Assembly: GCA_943331295.2 (NCBI GenBank) | Contig: CALQLA020000007.1 | Span: 62,001 to 126,000, forward strand | Direction: 5' to 3' | DNA: 64,000 nt | Origin: Bordetella parapertussis | GTDB taxonomy: Bacteria; Pseudomonadota; Gammaproteobacteria; Burkholderiales; Casimicrobiaceae | Part shown: positions 8,646-17,047 of the stretch, one piece after another | Position numbering within the stretch: the first letter of the stretch is position 1 | Layout of the letters: each line of letters starts with the position of its first letter | The notes under the pieces: generated by a model | Seen by the model: only the letters and a program-made list of their open reading frames with translations | Told to the model about the DNA's origin: nothing | Database searches by the model: none | Program-made: the position numbers and the translations under genes

Positions 8646-9200
8646 CTAGACCCGGCGGCGGTACTCGCCGGTGCGGGTGTCGATTTCGATCCGGTCGCCG
8701 GTGGCCACGAACAGCGGCACCTGGACCGAATGGCCGCCGGTGATCTTGGCGGGCTTCAGCACCTTGCCGGAGGTGTCGCCCCGGACGGCGGGCTCGGTGT
8801 ACTCGACCTCGCGGACGACGGACGTCGGCAGTTCGACCGAGATGGCCTTGCCGTCGTAGAACGTCAGTTCGCAGGGCAGCCCGTCGTCGAGGTAGAACAG
8901 GGCGTCGCCCATGTTGTCGCGCTCGACTTCGTGCTGGTTGTACTCGGTGTCCATGAACACGTACATGGGGTCGGCGAAGTACGAGTAGGTGACGTCCTTG
9001 CGCTCGAGTTGCACCACGTCGAACTTCTCGTCGGCGCGGTAAACCGTTTCGGTGCCGGAGCCCGAAAGGAGGTTCTTGAGCTTCATCTTGACGACCGACG
9101 CGTTGCGGCCGGACTTGTTGAACTCGGCCTTCTGCACGACCATCGGATCGGTTCCGACCATGATCACGTTGCCGGCGCGAATTTCCTGTGCGGTTTTCAT
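8646..9200 (-). CDS. efp: Elongation factor P, Arg32 type
   Basis: Relieves ribosome stalling at consecutive prolines. 184 residues from ATG at 9200, the usual EF-P length; the longer frame start at 9227 is rejected. The domain I loop reads [11 protein letters not shown] with Arg at position 32, in place of the Lys modified by EpmA in enterics. Arg32 EF-Ps are rhamnosylated by EarP, and earP lies immediately upstream. C-terminal OB domains contain [25 protein letters not shown]. Together the pair forms one functional unit. Confidence 0.98.
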   Translation of the reverse strand: MKTAQEIRAGNVIMVGTDPMVVQKAEFNKSGRNASVVKMKLKNLLSGSGTETVYRADEKFDVVQLERKDVTYSYFADPMYVFMDTEYNQHEVERDNMGDALFYLDDGLPCELTFYDGKAISVELPTSVVREVEYTEPAVRGDTSGKVLKPAKITGGHSVQVPLFVATGDRIEIDTRTGEYRRRV

Positions 9201-9251
9201 TGCGGTACCTGGCTTGAAAGCGGTCAATGGGGCAAATTGGGAAACCGGAAA

Positions 9252-10412
9252 TCATACTCCGTTTCGGGCCGCCTTGACCAGTCCCGTTGCCAAGTCGGGC
9301 ATCGCGGCCAGCGCGGCCGCCCAAACCGGCCCGTGCGTCGCGAGCGCGGGGCGGGCGTGGGCATAGGCCGCCCACGCCGGGCCCGCGGGGGGCGCGCCGG
9401 GTCCGCCGTTCCAGGCGCGCCACATTCGCTGCACGGCCGCCTGCGGCGCGGGGTCGAGGCCGGCGGTGTAGCGGTCGGCCAGCGCGTCGAGCTTCGGCAG
9501 GTGCGCCGCGTCGGCCTGCCGGTAGATCTGCCAGACGAACGGGCGCGCCGCCCACTGGGCGCGGACGACGGAATCCTCGCCGCGGACGAAATTGACGTCG
9601 CAGGCCCACAGCAGGCGGTCGTACGCGTCCTGCGACACGAACGGATGGATCCGGAGCGCGAGGCGGCCGCGCGTCACCGAGGCGCCGGGCGTGCCCGATA
9701 CCGGCCGCCCCGCCCAGCCATCGACGAGCGCGCCGGCGACACCCTGAGGAATGAAGCACGCGACGTCGTCCTCGCCGCCCGCGAACGCGTCGAGGAGCGC
9801 CGGCAGCGCCGGGTTGTCGTAGCAGAACAGCGAGATCTTCACCGCGCCGGCGGCCGGCGGTGGCGCCCCGAGCGCCGCCCACAGCGCGCGCTGCGCGACG
9901 GGGTCGGCACGGAAGGCGTCGCGTGCCGCGAACAGGCCGCGCTCCCGCAGCAGGCCGCCGGTGCGGGCGGTGAAGCCGGGAAACCAGAAGTGGCGCGCGA
10001 GCGGCAGCCGCGGATGCGGCGACGCGAGCCCATGACTGCCGTCGACCCAGGGCTCGGCCGACAGGTACTCCAGCACGAACCACGACGGCGCGGGCACCGC
10101 CGCCGCCATCGCCGCAACGTAGGCCTCCGGCAGACCACAACCGAAAGCCTCGACGACGACGGCGGGCAGCGGCGCGAGGGGCAGCGGGTGCGTCCAGCGG
10201 CGGATCGTCACGCCCTGCACGCGCTGCTCCGCGCGGTCGGCCGCGACCCCGGGCGCGATCGCCGCGAGCGGCGCCACCAGGTCGAGCCACAGCGTGACGT
10301 CGAGGCCGTGCGCCGCCGCCAGCTCGCGCGCGAGGCGCCACGAGATGCCGGCGTCGCCGTAGTTGTCGACGACCTTGCAGAAAATGTCCCAACGGGCGGG
10401 GCTGGCGGTCAT
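9252..10412 (-). CDS. earP: EF-P arginine rhamnosyltransferase
   Basis: Inverting GT-B glycosyltransferase (GT104) that transfers rhamnose from dTDP-L-rhamnose to Arg32 of EF-P. 386 residues. The family signature DNYGDAGISWRLARELA lies at residues 16-32, with Asp16 and Asp20 matching the catalytic/structural aspartates (D13 and D17 in Pseudomonas EarP). The second signature NFVRGEDSVVRAQWAARP carries the conserved Glu that positions the nucleotide sugar. efp follows 51 bases downstream on the same strand, so modifier and substrate are probably cotranscribed. Confidence 0.97.
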   Translation of the reverse strand: MTASPARWDIFCKVVDNYGDAGISWRLARELAAAHGLDVTLWLDLVAPLAAIAPGVAADRAEQRVQGVTIRRWTHPLPLAPLPAVVVEAFGCGLPEAYVAAMAAAVPAPSWFVLEYLSAEPWVDGSHGLASPHPRLPLARHFWFPGFTARTGGLLRERGLFAARDAFRADPVAQRALWAALGAPPPAAGAVKISLFCYDNPALPALLDAFAGGEDDVACFIPQGVAGALVDGWAGRPVSGTPGASVTRGRLALRIHPFVSQDAYDRLLWACDVNFVRGEDSVVRAQWAARPFVWQIYRQADAAHLPKLDALADRYTAGLDPAPQAAVQRMWRAWNGGPGAPPAGPAWAAYAHARPALATHGPVWAAALAAMPDLATGLVKAARNGV

Positions 10413-10526
10413 GGGGCGGGGGCTCCGGCGCGCATTATCGCGCGCCGGGTCGCGTCGCCGGAGGATAATCGCGCTTCGACGCTCGATTCACCCCGCATTC
10501 AACTCCCCGTTCGAGAGGCGCGCACG

Positions 10527-11192
10527 ATGACCGGCCAAGCCACCGAAAAACTGAACATCGACGTCATCTCGGACGTCGTCTGCCCCTGGTGCTACGTCGG
10601 CAAGCGGCGGCTCGAGCGGGCGCTCCTCCAACTCGCGATCGACGCGCCGCACGTCCGTCCAATCGTCAGCTGGCATCCGTTCGAGCTCAACCCCGACCTG
10701 CCGGCGGAAGGCATCGCCCGCAGCGCGTACCTCGAGGCCAAGTTCGGCGGCCCGGCGCGCGCGGCATCCATCTACGACAACGTCCGCGCCGCCGGCCGCA
10801 GCGTCGACATCCCGTTCGCGTTCGAGCGGATCGAGCGGCAGGCCAACACCCGCGACGCGCACCGGCTCATTTCGTGGGCCCAGTCCCGCGGCGACGCCGA
10901 CCCGCTGGTCGAGCGGCTGTTCCGCGCCTGCTTCCTCGAGGGACGCTTCATCGGCGACCGCGACGTGCTGGCGGCGCTCGCGGGCGAGGCAGGCGAGGAT
11001 TCCGCCGCGGCCCGCGCGTTCCTCGACTCCGGGCAGGGCGGCGACACCGTCGACGCGATGGAGCGGCGGGTGCGCGAGCTGGGGGTCACCGGCGTGCCGT
11101 TCTTCATTTTCGGTGAGCGCGTCGCCGTCTCCGGCGCGCAGGAGGCCGACGCGCTGCTCGACGCGATCCGGGAGGCGCGCGCCGTTGTGTAG
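10527..11192 (+). CDS. DsbA-family (FrnE-like) oxidoreductase
   Basis: Cytosolic thioredoxin-fold protein of the FrnE/2-hydroxychromene-isomerase-like branch of DsbA. 221 residues from ATG at 10527 after GAGAGG. The active site CPWC is at residues 19-22 (VISDVVCPWCYVGKRRL), the helical insert includes WHPFELNPDLP, and the cis-Pro loop is GVTGVPFFIF. No signal peptide. The family includes disulfide isomerases linked to stress tolerance and polyketide enzymes. The TAG stop is supplied by the first bases of a GTAG-type palindromic repeat. Confidence 0.92.
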   Translation: MTGQATEKLNIDVISDVVCPWCYVGKRRLERALLQLAIDAPHVRPIVSWHPFELNPDLPAEGIARSAYLEAKFGGPARAASIYDNVRAAGRSVDIPFAFERIERQANTRDAHRLISWAQSRGDADPLVERLFRACFLEGRFIGDRDVLAALAGEAGEDSAAARAFLDSGQGGDTVDAMERRVRELGVTGVPFFIFGERVAVSGAQEADALLDAIREARAVV

Positions 11193-11277
11193 CCCGGGTT
11201 GAGCGAACGCGAAACCCGGGTGGGTGCGGCGATGCGCAACATCCTCCCGGGTTTCGCTCGCGCTCAACCCGGGCTAC
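11189..11277. repeat. Pair of inverted GTAG-type REP palindromes
   Basis: First unit: GTAGCCCGGGTTGAGCG, then CGCGAAACCCGGG. Second unit, inverted: CCCGGGTTTCGCTCGCG, then CTCAACCCGGGCTAC. About 25 bases separate them, giving the two-palindrome arrangement of a BIME. The first GTAG provides the TAG stop of the upstream gene. REPs beginning with GTAG are typical of those mobilised by RAYT transposases; no RAYT gene is in the window. Confidence 0.85.
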
Positions 11278-11365
11278 GGCAGTCCCGGGCCACGGTCCGC
11301 CTATCGCCTGCTTCCATGTCCGAAAACGGCGGGCGCCGGCCCGCCGGCGCGCCCATAATCCGGCC

Positions 11366-12805
11366 ATGCACCTCGATCCCGACAGCTGCTATCGCGCCCT
11401 CGAGGCGCACGACCCGCGCTTCGACGGCAAGTTCTTCGTCGCCGTGTCGTCGACCGGCATCTATTGCCGGCCGGTGTGCACGGCGCGCACGCCGCGCCGC
11501 GCGAACTGCAGCTTCCACGCGAGCGCGGCCGCGGCCGAGGCGCAAGGCTATCGCCCGTGCCTGCGCTGCCGACCCGAGCTCGCCCCCGGCAATGCCGGCA
11601 TCGACGCGACCGCGCGGCTCGCGCAGGCCGCCGTCGACCTGATCGAGAACGGCGTCCCCGACGGCGACGGGATGGAGGGCGTGGCGGCGCGAATCGGTGT
11701 CACCGGCCGGCACCTGCGCCGGATCTTCGCGCACGAGTTCGGCGTCACGCCGGTCGCGTATGCGCAGACGCAGCGGTTGCTGCTCGCGAAGCGGCTGCTC
11801 ACCGACACGACGCTGCCGGTCACCGAGGTGGCGCTGGCGAGCGGCTTTGCCAGCGTGCGCCGCTTCAATACGCTGTGGAAGGCGCGCTACCGGATGCTGC
11901 CGTCCGACCTGCGCCGCCGGGTCGGCGCCGGCGACGCCGGGCCGGCCCGGTTCGCGTTCGAGCTCGGCTACCGCCCACCCTACGACTGGGACGCGATGCT
12001 CGCGTTCCTGCGCGCGCGGGCGGTGGCCGGCGTCGAGCACGTCGGCGCCGACCGCTACCGGCGGACGCTCGCGATCGAACATCGCGGCGCGCGGCACGTC
12101 GGCTGGATCGACGTGCGGCGGCTGCCGCGGAAGTCCGCGCTGGAGGTCGCCCTGTCGGCATCGTTTGCGCGGGTCGTGCCTGTCGTGCTGGCCCGCGTCA
12201 AGCATGCGTTCGACCTGGCCTGCGACCCGACGCGGGTCGCTGCCGCGCTGGGCGACCTGGCGCTCGCGCGCCCGGGGCTGCGGGTGCCCGGCGCGTTCGA
12301 CGGCTTCGAACTCGCGGTGCGCGCGGTGGTGGGCCAGCAGGTCTCGGTCGCCGGCGCGCGGACGATGCTCGGGCGGCTGGCGACGGCGCTGGGCGAGGAC
12401 GCCGACACGGGTGCCGGGCCCGAGGTCGCGCGCCTGTTCCCGACGGCGGCGCGCGTCGCGCAGTGCGAGCCGGCGGCACTGGCGCGCATCGGTTTGACCG
12501 GTGCCCGCGCCTGCACGCTGGTCGCGCTCGCGCGTGCCGTCGCCGCCGGCGAGATCACGCTGGCGCCGGGAGTCGACGTCGACGCCACGCTTGAAGCGCT
12601 GATGGCGTTGCCGGGCATCGGCAGCTGGACCGCGCAGTACGTCGCGATGCGGGCGCTCGGCTGGCCCGACGCCTTTCCCGCCGGCGACCTCGTCGTGCTG
12701 AGGGCGCTCGGCGAAACCCGCCCGGCCCGCGCCATCGCGAAGAGCGAGGCCTGGCGCCCATGGCGCGCATACGCCGTCATGCACTTGTGGAGCAATGCGA
12801 AATGA
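11366..12805 (+). CDS. Ada N-terminal / AlkA fusion: regulator plus 3-methyladenine glycosylase
   Basis: 479 residues with three parts. The Ada zinc domain has Cys34, Cys38, Cys65 and Cys68 (IYCRPVC, then RPCLRC), where the first Cys is the methylphosphotriester acceptor. An AraC-type helix-turn-helix follows (VAARIGVTGRHLRRIF and VTEVALASGFASVRRF). The rest is AlkA: an N-terminal domain and an HhH-GPD glycosylase with LPGIGSWTAQYVAMRA and the catalytic Asp in PAGDLVVLRALG. It lacks the Ada C-terminal O6-methylguanine transferase domain; that activity is encoded next by ogt, whose start overlaps this stop (ATGA). Likely both activator and repair enzyme of the adaptive response. Confidence 0.95.
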   Translation: MHLDPDSCYRALEAHDPRFDGKFFVAVSSTGIYCRPVCTARTPRRANCSFHASAAAAEAQGYRPCLRCRPELAPGNAGIDATARLAQAAVDLIENGVPDGDGMEGVAARIGVTGRHLRRIFAHEFGVTPVAYAQTQRLLLAKRLLTDTTLPVTEVALASGFASVRRFNTLWKARYRMLPSDLRRRVGAGDAGPARFAFELGYRPPYDWDAMLAFLRARAVAGVEHVGADRYRRTLAIEHRGARHVGWIDVRRLPRKSALEVALSASFARVVPVVLARVKHAFDLACDPTRVAAALGDLALARPGLRVPGAFDGFELAVRAVVGQQVSVAGARTMLGRLATALGEDADTGAGPEVARLFPTAARVAQCEPAALARIGLTGARACTLVALARAVAAGEITLAPGVDVDATLEALMALPGIGSWTAQYVAMRALGWPDAFPAGDLVVLRALGETRPARAIAKSEAWRPWRAYAVMHLWSNAK

Positions 12806-13317
12806 AGACAGCGATCTGCTACCAGCGCATCGCGAGCCCGCTGGGCTCGCTGCTGCTCGCCGCTGCCGGCGACGCGCTCGCCGGCGTCTGGTTCGACGGC
12901 CAGCGCTACCACCCGGTCGTCGGCGACGACTGGCGGCGCGACGCGGCACATCCCGTGCTGCGCGCGGCGCGTGTGCAACTCGCCGAGTACTTCGCGCAGC
13001 GGCGCACGCGCTTCGAGCTGCCGCTGGCGGCGACGGGCACGCCGTTCCAGCGCGCCGTCTGGCAGGCGATCGCAGCCGTGCCGTTCGGCGCGACGATCGC
13101 CTATCGCGACCTCGCCGCGCGGGCAGGCGCGCCGGGCAGCGTGCGCGCGGCCGGCACGGCGACGGGCCGCAATCCCTGGTCGATCGTGGTCCCGTGCCAC
13201 CGGATCGTCGGTGCCCAAGGCGCGCTGACGGGCTATGCGGGCGGGCTGTCGCGCAAGGCCGCGCTGCTCGCGCTGGAGCGGCAGGGCAGCGAAGCATCGT
13301 GTTCGCTGGCGGCGTGA
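12802..13317 (+). CDS. ogt: Methylated-DNA--protein-cysteine methyltransferase
   Basis: Suicide repair enzyme that takes the alkyl group from O6-alkylguanine onto a cysteine. 171 residues from ATG at 12802, overlapping the Ada-AlkA stop by 4 bases. The acceptor is Cys132 in IVVPCHRIVG; the Arg-finger/HTH region is GTPFQRAVWQAIAAVPFG and the C-terminus includes LTGYAGGLSRKAALLALE. Translational coupling to the glycosylase makes a two-gene alkylation-repair operon that supplies, in two pieces, what classical Ada and AlkA provide. Confidence 0.96.
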   Translation: MKTAICYQRIASPLGSLLLAAAGDALAGVWFDGQRYHPVVGDDWRRDAAHPVLRAARVQLAEYFAQRRTRFELPLAATGTPFQRAVWQAIAAVPFGATIAYRDLAARAGAPGSVRAAGTATGRNPWSIVVPCHRIVGAQGALTGYAGGLSRKAALLALERQGSEASCSLAA

Positions 13318-13359
13318 GGTGACGGCACCCACGTTCGCCGGGTGTGCGGGCGCGCGCTG

Positions 13360-14238
13360 ATGCGTGCCGCGGACCTCGCGCGACTTGTCGCGCTGGCGGC
13401 CATCTGGGGTGCCAGCTTCATCTTCATGCGCACGGTGGCGCCGGCGCTGGGGCCGGTGGTCACGGCCGCGGCGCGCACGCTGCTCGCCGCCGGCGCGCTG
13501 CTTGCGTACTTCCGCTGGATCGGATTCGACGCGGAAGCGGCGCGGCACTGGCGCCACTTCCTCGTGATCGGCATCGTCAATTCGGCGCTGCCGTTCTCGC
13601 TGTTCGCGTTCGCGGCGATTCACCTGCCGGCGTCGTACCTCGTGATCCTCAACGCCGCGACGCCGCTGTTCGCCGCGGTGCTGTCCGCGCTGAGCGAGGA
13701 CGAGCGGCTCACGCTGCCGCGCGCGGTCGGCCTCGTGCTGGGGATCGCCGGTGTCGCGCTCGTTACCCGCGCGGGGCCTGTCGTGCCCGACGCGATGTTC
13801 GGCTGGGCGATCGCGGCCGCGCTTGCGGCGGCGCTCTGCTACGCGCTCGCCGGCATCTACATCCGGCGGCGCGTCAAGGGGGTGAAGCCGATGGCCATCG
13901 CCGGCTGGAGCCAGCTGATGGCCGCCGTGGTGCTGCTCCCGCTCGTGCCGTTCGCGCCGCCGCCCGGCAGCCTCACCGTCGTGGTCGCCGCGAACCTGCT
14001 CGCGCTGGGGCTCCTGTGCAGCGCGGTCGCCTACATGCTCTATTTCCGCCTGATGGTCGACGTGGGGCCGACGCGCGCGATGAGCGTGACGTTCCTGCTG
14101 CCGGTCTTCGGCATGCTCTGGAGCGTGCTGTTCCTGGGCGAGAGCGTCACGCCGCCCATGCTGGCCGGCTGCGCATTGATCGTCGGCGGAATCGGGCTCG
14201 TCGCGCGCCCGGCCCCGCATCGGGCGCACCCGCGATAG
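13360..14238 (+). CDS. EamA/DMT-family permease
   Basis: Ten-helix inner-membrane transporter of the drug/metabolite superfamily, with two EamA repeats of about 140 residues. The first begins LARLVALAAIWGASFIFMR and the second GWAIAAALAAALCYALAGIYIRRR; each ends in the typical VLGIAGVALV / LIVGGIGLVAR helix. Start is ATG at 13360; GTG at 13342 in frame is an alternative and neither has a clear ribosome site. Family members export amino acids, nucleotides or drugs; the substrate here is unknown. 42 bases after ogt on the same strand, probably without functional linkage. Confidence 0.9.
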   Translation: MRAADLARLVALAAIWGASFIFMRTVAPALGPVVTAAARTLLAAGALLAYFRWIGFDAEAARHWRHFLVIGIVNSALPFSLFAFAAIHLPASYLVILNAATPLFAAVLSALSEDERLTLPRAVGLVLGIAGVALVTRAGPVVPDAMFGWAIAAALAAALCYALAGIYIRRRVKGVKPMAIAGWSQLMAAVVLLPLVPFAPPPGSLTVVVAANLLALGLLCSAVAYMLYFRLMVDVGPTRAMSVTFLLPVFGMLWSVLFLGESVTPPMLAGCALIVGGIGLVARPAPHRAHPR

Positions 14239-14287
14239 TGCCGGGCCGCGGTTGCCCCGGGCACCTTTCTTCTCTAGACTTCGGGCG

Positions 14288-15712
14288 ATGAAAAATCGCC
14301 CGCTCGCCGCCTGTGCGCTGGCGCTCGCCCTCGTCGTGCTCGCCGGTTGCGCGACGCGGCCCGTCAACCCGCCGCTCGGCCAGGCCGACCCGAGGGTCGG
14401 CTACCGCAACGAGAGCCGCGCGATCCGCGGCACGGCGGACGACACGTTTGTCGTGCTCGCGTTTTCGGGGGGCGGCACGCGCGCGGCGGCGTTTTCCTAC
14501 GGCGTGCTGGAGGAGTTGCGCCGGACCGAGGTGATCATCGGCGGGCGCCGCACGTGGCTGCTCGACGAGGTCGACGTCATCACCGGCGTCTCCGGCGGCA
14601 GCTTCACCGCGCTCGCCTACGGGCTCTATGGCGAGAAGCTGTTCGACGACTACGAGACGCGGTTCCTGAAGCGCGACGTGCAGGGCGCGCTGATCGCGCG
14701 GTTCCTCTCCCCCGCGCAGTGGCCGAGCCTGATGTCGAACAGCTACGGGCGGTCGGAGATGGCCGCCGCGTACTACGACGAGATCCTGTTCCAGGGCGCG
14801 ACCTTCGGCGACCTGATGAAGAAGCCCGGGCCGATCGTCATCGCGACGGCCACCGACATCTCGACCGGCTCGCGGCTGGGGTTCACGCAGTCGGACTGGG
14901 ACCTCATCTGCTCGGACCTTACCGCGGTGCCGCTGTCGCGCGCGGCGGCGGCCTCGTCGGCGGTGCCGCTGGCGCTGTCGCCGGTCACGATCGACAACTA
15001 CGGCGGCACCTGCGGCTACACCGAGCCGCCCTGGGTGCGCGCGGTCGGCGACCCGGCCAACCGCGCGCGTCCCGCCGGCCGCGCGCTGCAGCGCTACAAG
15101 GAGATGCGCTCGTTTCAGGACAGCGTCAACCGCCCCTACCTGCATCTCGTCGACGGCGGCCTGTCGGACAACCTCGGCATGCGGGCTGTGCTGGAAGGCC
15201 TGGAGCAGATCGAGATGACGCGCTCGGTCGGCGGCCGCTCGCGCTTCGACAAGGTGCGGCGGATCGTGGTGTTCGTCGTGAATTCGCTGTCGGTGCCGGC
15301 GACCGACTGGGACCGGAACGAGCGGCCGCCCAACGACCTCGTGATCCTGCTGAAGGCGACCGGCGTGCCGATCGACCGCTATTCGTACGAGGCGGTCGAA
15401 CTGCTGAAGGACATGATCGCGCGCTGGCAGGCCGCGAGTTCCCTGCGCGCGTCCGGCGCGTTCGCCAACGCCGGCAACCCGGTGCTGGCGCGCGCGGCGA
15501 GCGTGCCCGAGATCGACCTGTACGCGATCGACGTCAGTTTCGACGCGAACCCGAGCAGAGCGGAGCGCGCCTACCTCAACGACATGCCGACGTCGTTCGT
15601 GCTGTCCGACGAGCAGGTCGACCGGCTGCGCGCCGCGGCCGGCGCGGCGATCCGCGAATCATCGGATTTCCAGCGGCTCTTGCGCGACCTGGGAGCGAAA
15701 CCCGCGCCGTGA
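14288..15712 (+). CDS. Patatin-like phospholipase lipoprotein
   Basis: 474 residues from ATG at 14288. A lipoprotein signal ends LVVLAGCATRP, so it is lipidated and envelope-bound. The patatin Ser-Asp dyad is complete: oxyanion loop FSGGGTRAA, nucleophile elbow GVSGGS and the catalytic Asp in LVDGGLSDNLG. This predicts an acyl hydrolase on phospholipids or other esters. The extra ~150 residues after the DGG motif are common in the bacterial lipoprotein subgroup. It stands alone; the downstream gap holds a palindromic repeat and the converging BMP-protein gene. Confidence 0.92.
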   Translation: MKNRPLAACALALALVVLAGCATRPVNPPLGQADPRVGYRNESRAIRGTADDTFVVLAFSGGGTRAAAFSYGVLEELRRTEVIIGGRRTWLLDEVDVITGVSGGSFTALAYGLYGEKLFDDYETRFLKRDVQGALIARFLSPAQWPSLMSNSYGRSEMAAAYYDEILFQGATFGDLMKKPGPIVIATATDISTGSRLGFTQSDWDLICSDLTAVPLSRAAAASSAVPLALSPVTIDNYGGTCGYTEPPWVRAVGDPANRARPAGRALQRYKEMRSFQDSVNRPYLHLVDGGLSDNLGMRAVLEGLEQIEMTRSVGGRSRFDKVRRIVVFVVNSLSVPATDWDRNERPPNDLVILLKATGVPIDRYSYEAVELLKDMIARWQAASSLRASGAFANAGNPVLARAASVPEIDLYAIDVSFDANPSRAERAYLNDMPTSFVLSDEQVDRLRAAAGAAIRESSDFQRLLRDLGAKPAP

Positions 15713-15768
15713 CACCGTCCTCAACCGGGTGGGCGCGACGATCGGCACGGATTGCACCAACGGGTGGG

Positions 15769-15804
15769 GTTCACCCGGGTTCCGCCGACGCGGAACCCGG
15801 CTAC
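15769..15804. repeat. GTAG-type REP palindrome, second subtype
   Basis: On the minus strand: GTAGCCGGGTTCCGCGTC, a short loop, then GGAACCCGGGTGAAC. Same start and length class as the REP at 17013-17047 but different arms (GTTCC instead of TTGAGCG). Its TAG is the stop codon of the BMP-protein gene. Confidence 0.75.
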
Positions 15805-16913
15805 TTGGATGTGGTCAGCTTGCCCTGCACGCCTTCGACGTAGTAATCCATCTTCGACAGGTCGGCGTCGGTGATCACCTTGCCGGCGGCGAGGCGCTCC
15901 TTGCCTTCGTTGTCCTTGACGGGGCCGGTGAACGGATGGAACTTGCCGCTGCCGATGTCGGCCGCCGTCTTGTTGACGAGGTCCTGCGTTTCCTTCGGCA
16001 CCACCGGGTTGAACGGCGCCATCTTGATCATGCCTTCCTTGATGCCGCCCCAGGTGTTGCCCGGCTTCCACTTGCCGCTCATCGCGTCCGACACCGCCTT
16101 GGTGTAGTACGCGCCCCACTGGTGCGTGACCGCGGTGAGGTGCGCGTTCGGGCCGTACTTGGACATGTCGGAGTGATAGGCGACGGCGTACACCTTCTTG
16201 GCCTCGGCGGCCTGGACCGTCGCGGTGGAGTCGGTGTGGTGGGTCAGCACGTCGGCGCCCTGCGAGACGAGCGTCTCGGCGGCCTCGCGCTCGCGGCCCG
16301 GGTCGAACCACGAGTTGACCCAGATCACCTTGACCTCGGCCTTCGGGTTGACGCTGCGCATCCCGCGCGCGAAGGCGTTGATCCCCATCACCACCTCGGG
16401 AATCGGGAACGCGGCGACGTAGCCGGCGACGTTGCTCTTGGTCATCTTGCCGGCGACCTGGCCGGCGAGGTAGCGCCCTTCGTAGAACCGTGCGTTGTAG
16501 ATGCCCACGTTGGCGTCGGTCTTGTAGCCGGTCGCGTGCTCGAAGTTCGTCTTCGGGTACGACTTGGCGACCTTCAGCGTCGGGTTCATGTAGCCGAACG
16601 AGGTCGTGAAGATGATCTGGTTGCCGCTCTGCGCGAGCTCGCGGATCACGCGCTCGGCGTCGGCGCCCTCGGGCACGCTCTCGACGTACTTGCTGACGAC
16701 CTTGCCGGCGAGCGCCTTCTCCATTTCCTTGCGGCCGAGGTCGTGCTGGTAGGTCCAGCCGGCGTCGCCGATGGGGCTCACATAGACGAATCCGATCTTG
16801 TACGGCGCGGCGGCGGCGGGCGCCTGCGCGGCGGCGGGCAGGCCGGCGGCCATGACGGCGGCGCCGAGCGCCAGCGTGGCGAACAGCGCGTTCCTGCGGT
16901 GGATGTCGGTCAT
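15801..16913 (-). CDS. BMP-family (PnrA-like) ABC substrate-binding protein
   Basis: Periplasmic binding protein for purine nucleosides or related compounds; characterised homologues include PnrA of Treponema and the BmpA-NupABC systems. 370 residues with an N-terminal export signal containing twin arginines rather far from the hydrophobic core. BMP fold signatures: IGFVYVSPIGDAGWTYQHD, IIFTTSFGYMNP, NVGIYNARFYEGRYLAGQVA and VAGYVAAFPIPEVVMGINAF. It is last in the minus-strand array after two BMP-type permeases and the ATPase. A REP lies between it and the permease, which may set its mRNA stability separately. Confidence 0.93.
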   Translation of the reverse strand: MTDIHRRNALFATLALGAAVMAAGLPAAAQAPAAAAPYKIGFVYVSPIGDAGWTYQHDLGRKEMEKALAGKVVSKYVESVPEGADAERVIRELAQSGNQIIFTTSFGYMNPTLKVAKSYPKTNFEHATGYKTDANVGIYNARFYEGRYLAGQVAGKMTKSNVAGYVAAFPIPEVVMGINAFARGMRSVNPKAEVKVIWVNSWFDPGREREAAETLVSQGADVLTHHTDSTATVQAAEAKKVYAVAYHSDMSKYGPNAHLTAVTHQWGAYYTKAVSDAMSGKWKPGNTWGGIKEGMIKMAPFNPVVPKETQDLVNKTAADIGSGKFHPFTGPVKDNEGKERLAAGKVITDADLSKMDYYVEGVQGKLTTSK

Positions 16914-17012
16914 CGGTGTGCTCCTGGGTCGTCGGGTTGGCGGAATACGGACAGCGAATCTTACCTGCGCCGGCGGGTGTTGGGCAGCAACCGGTCATCC
17001 GTCGCCGTGTCC

Positions 17013-17047
17013 GTAGCCCGGGTCGAGCGCCAGCGAAACCCGGGCTA
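17013..17047. repeat. GTAG-type REP palindrome between permease and BMP genes
   Basis: GTAGCCCGGGTCGAGCG, a short loop, then GCGAAACCCGGGCTAC: nearly perfect. On the minus strand its TAG is the stop codon of the permease gene. It sits inside the transporter operon, where REPs often stabilise the upstream mRNA segment. Confidence 0.85.

Noticed and set aside
14238-14275. Possible terminator after the DMT permease gene
   Set aside because: GTGCC/GGGCAC arms pair only with a bulge and the following TTTCTTCT is interrupted.
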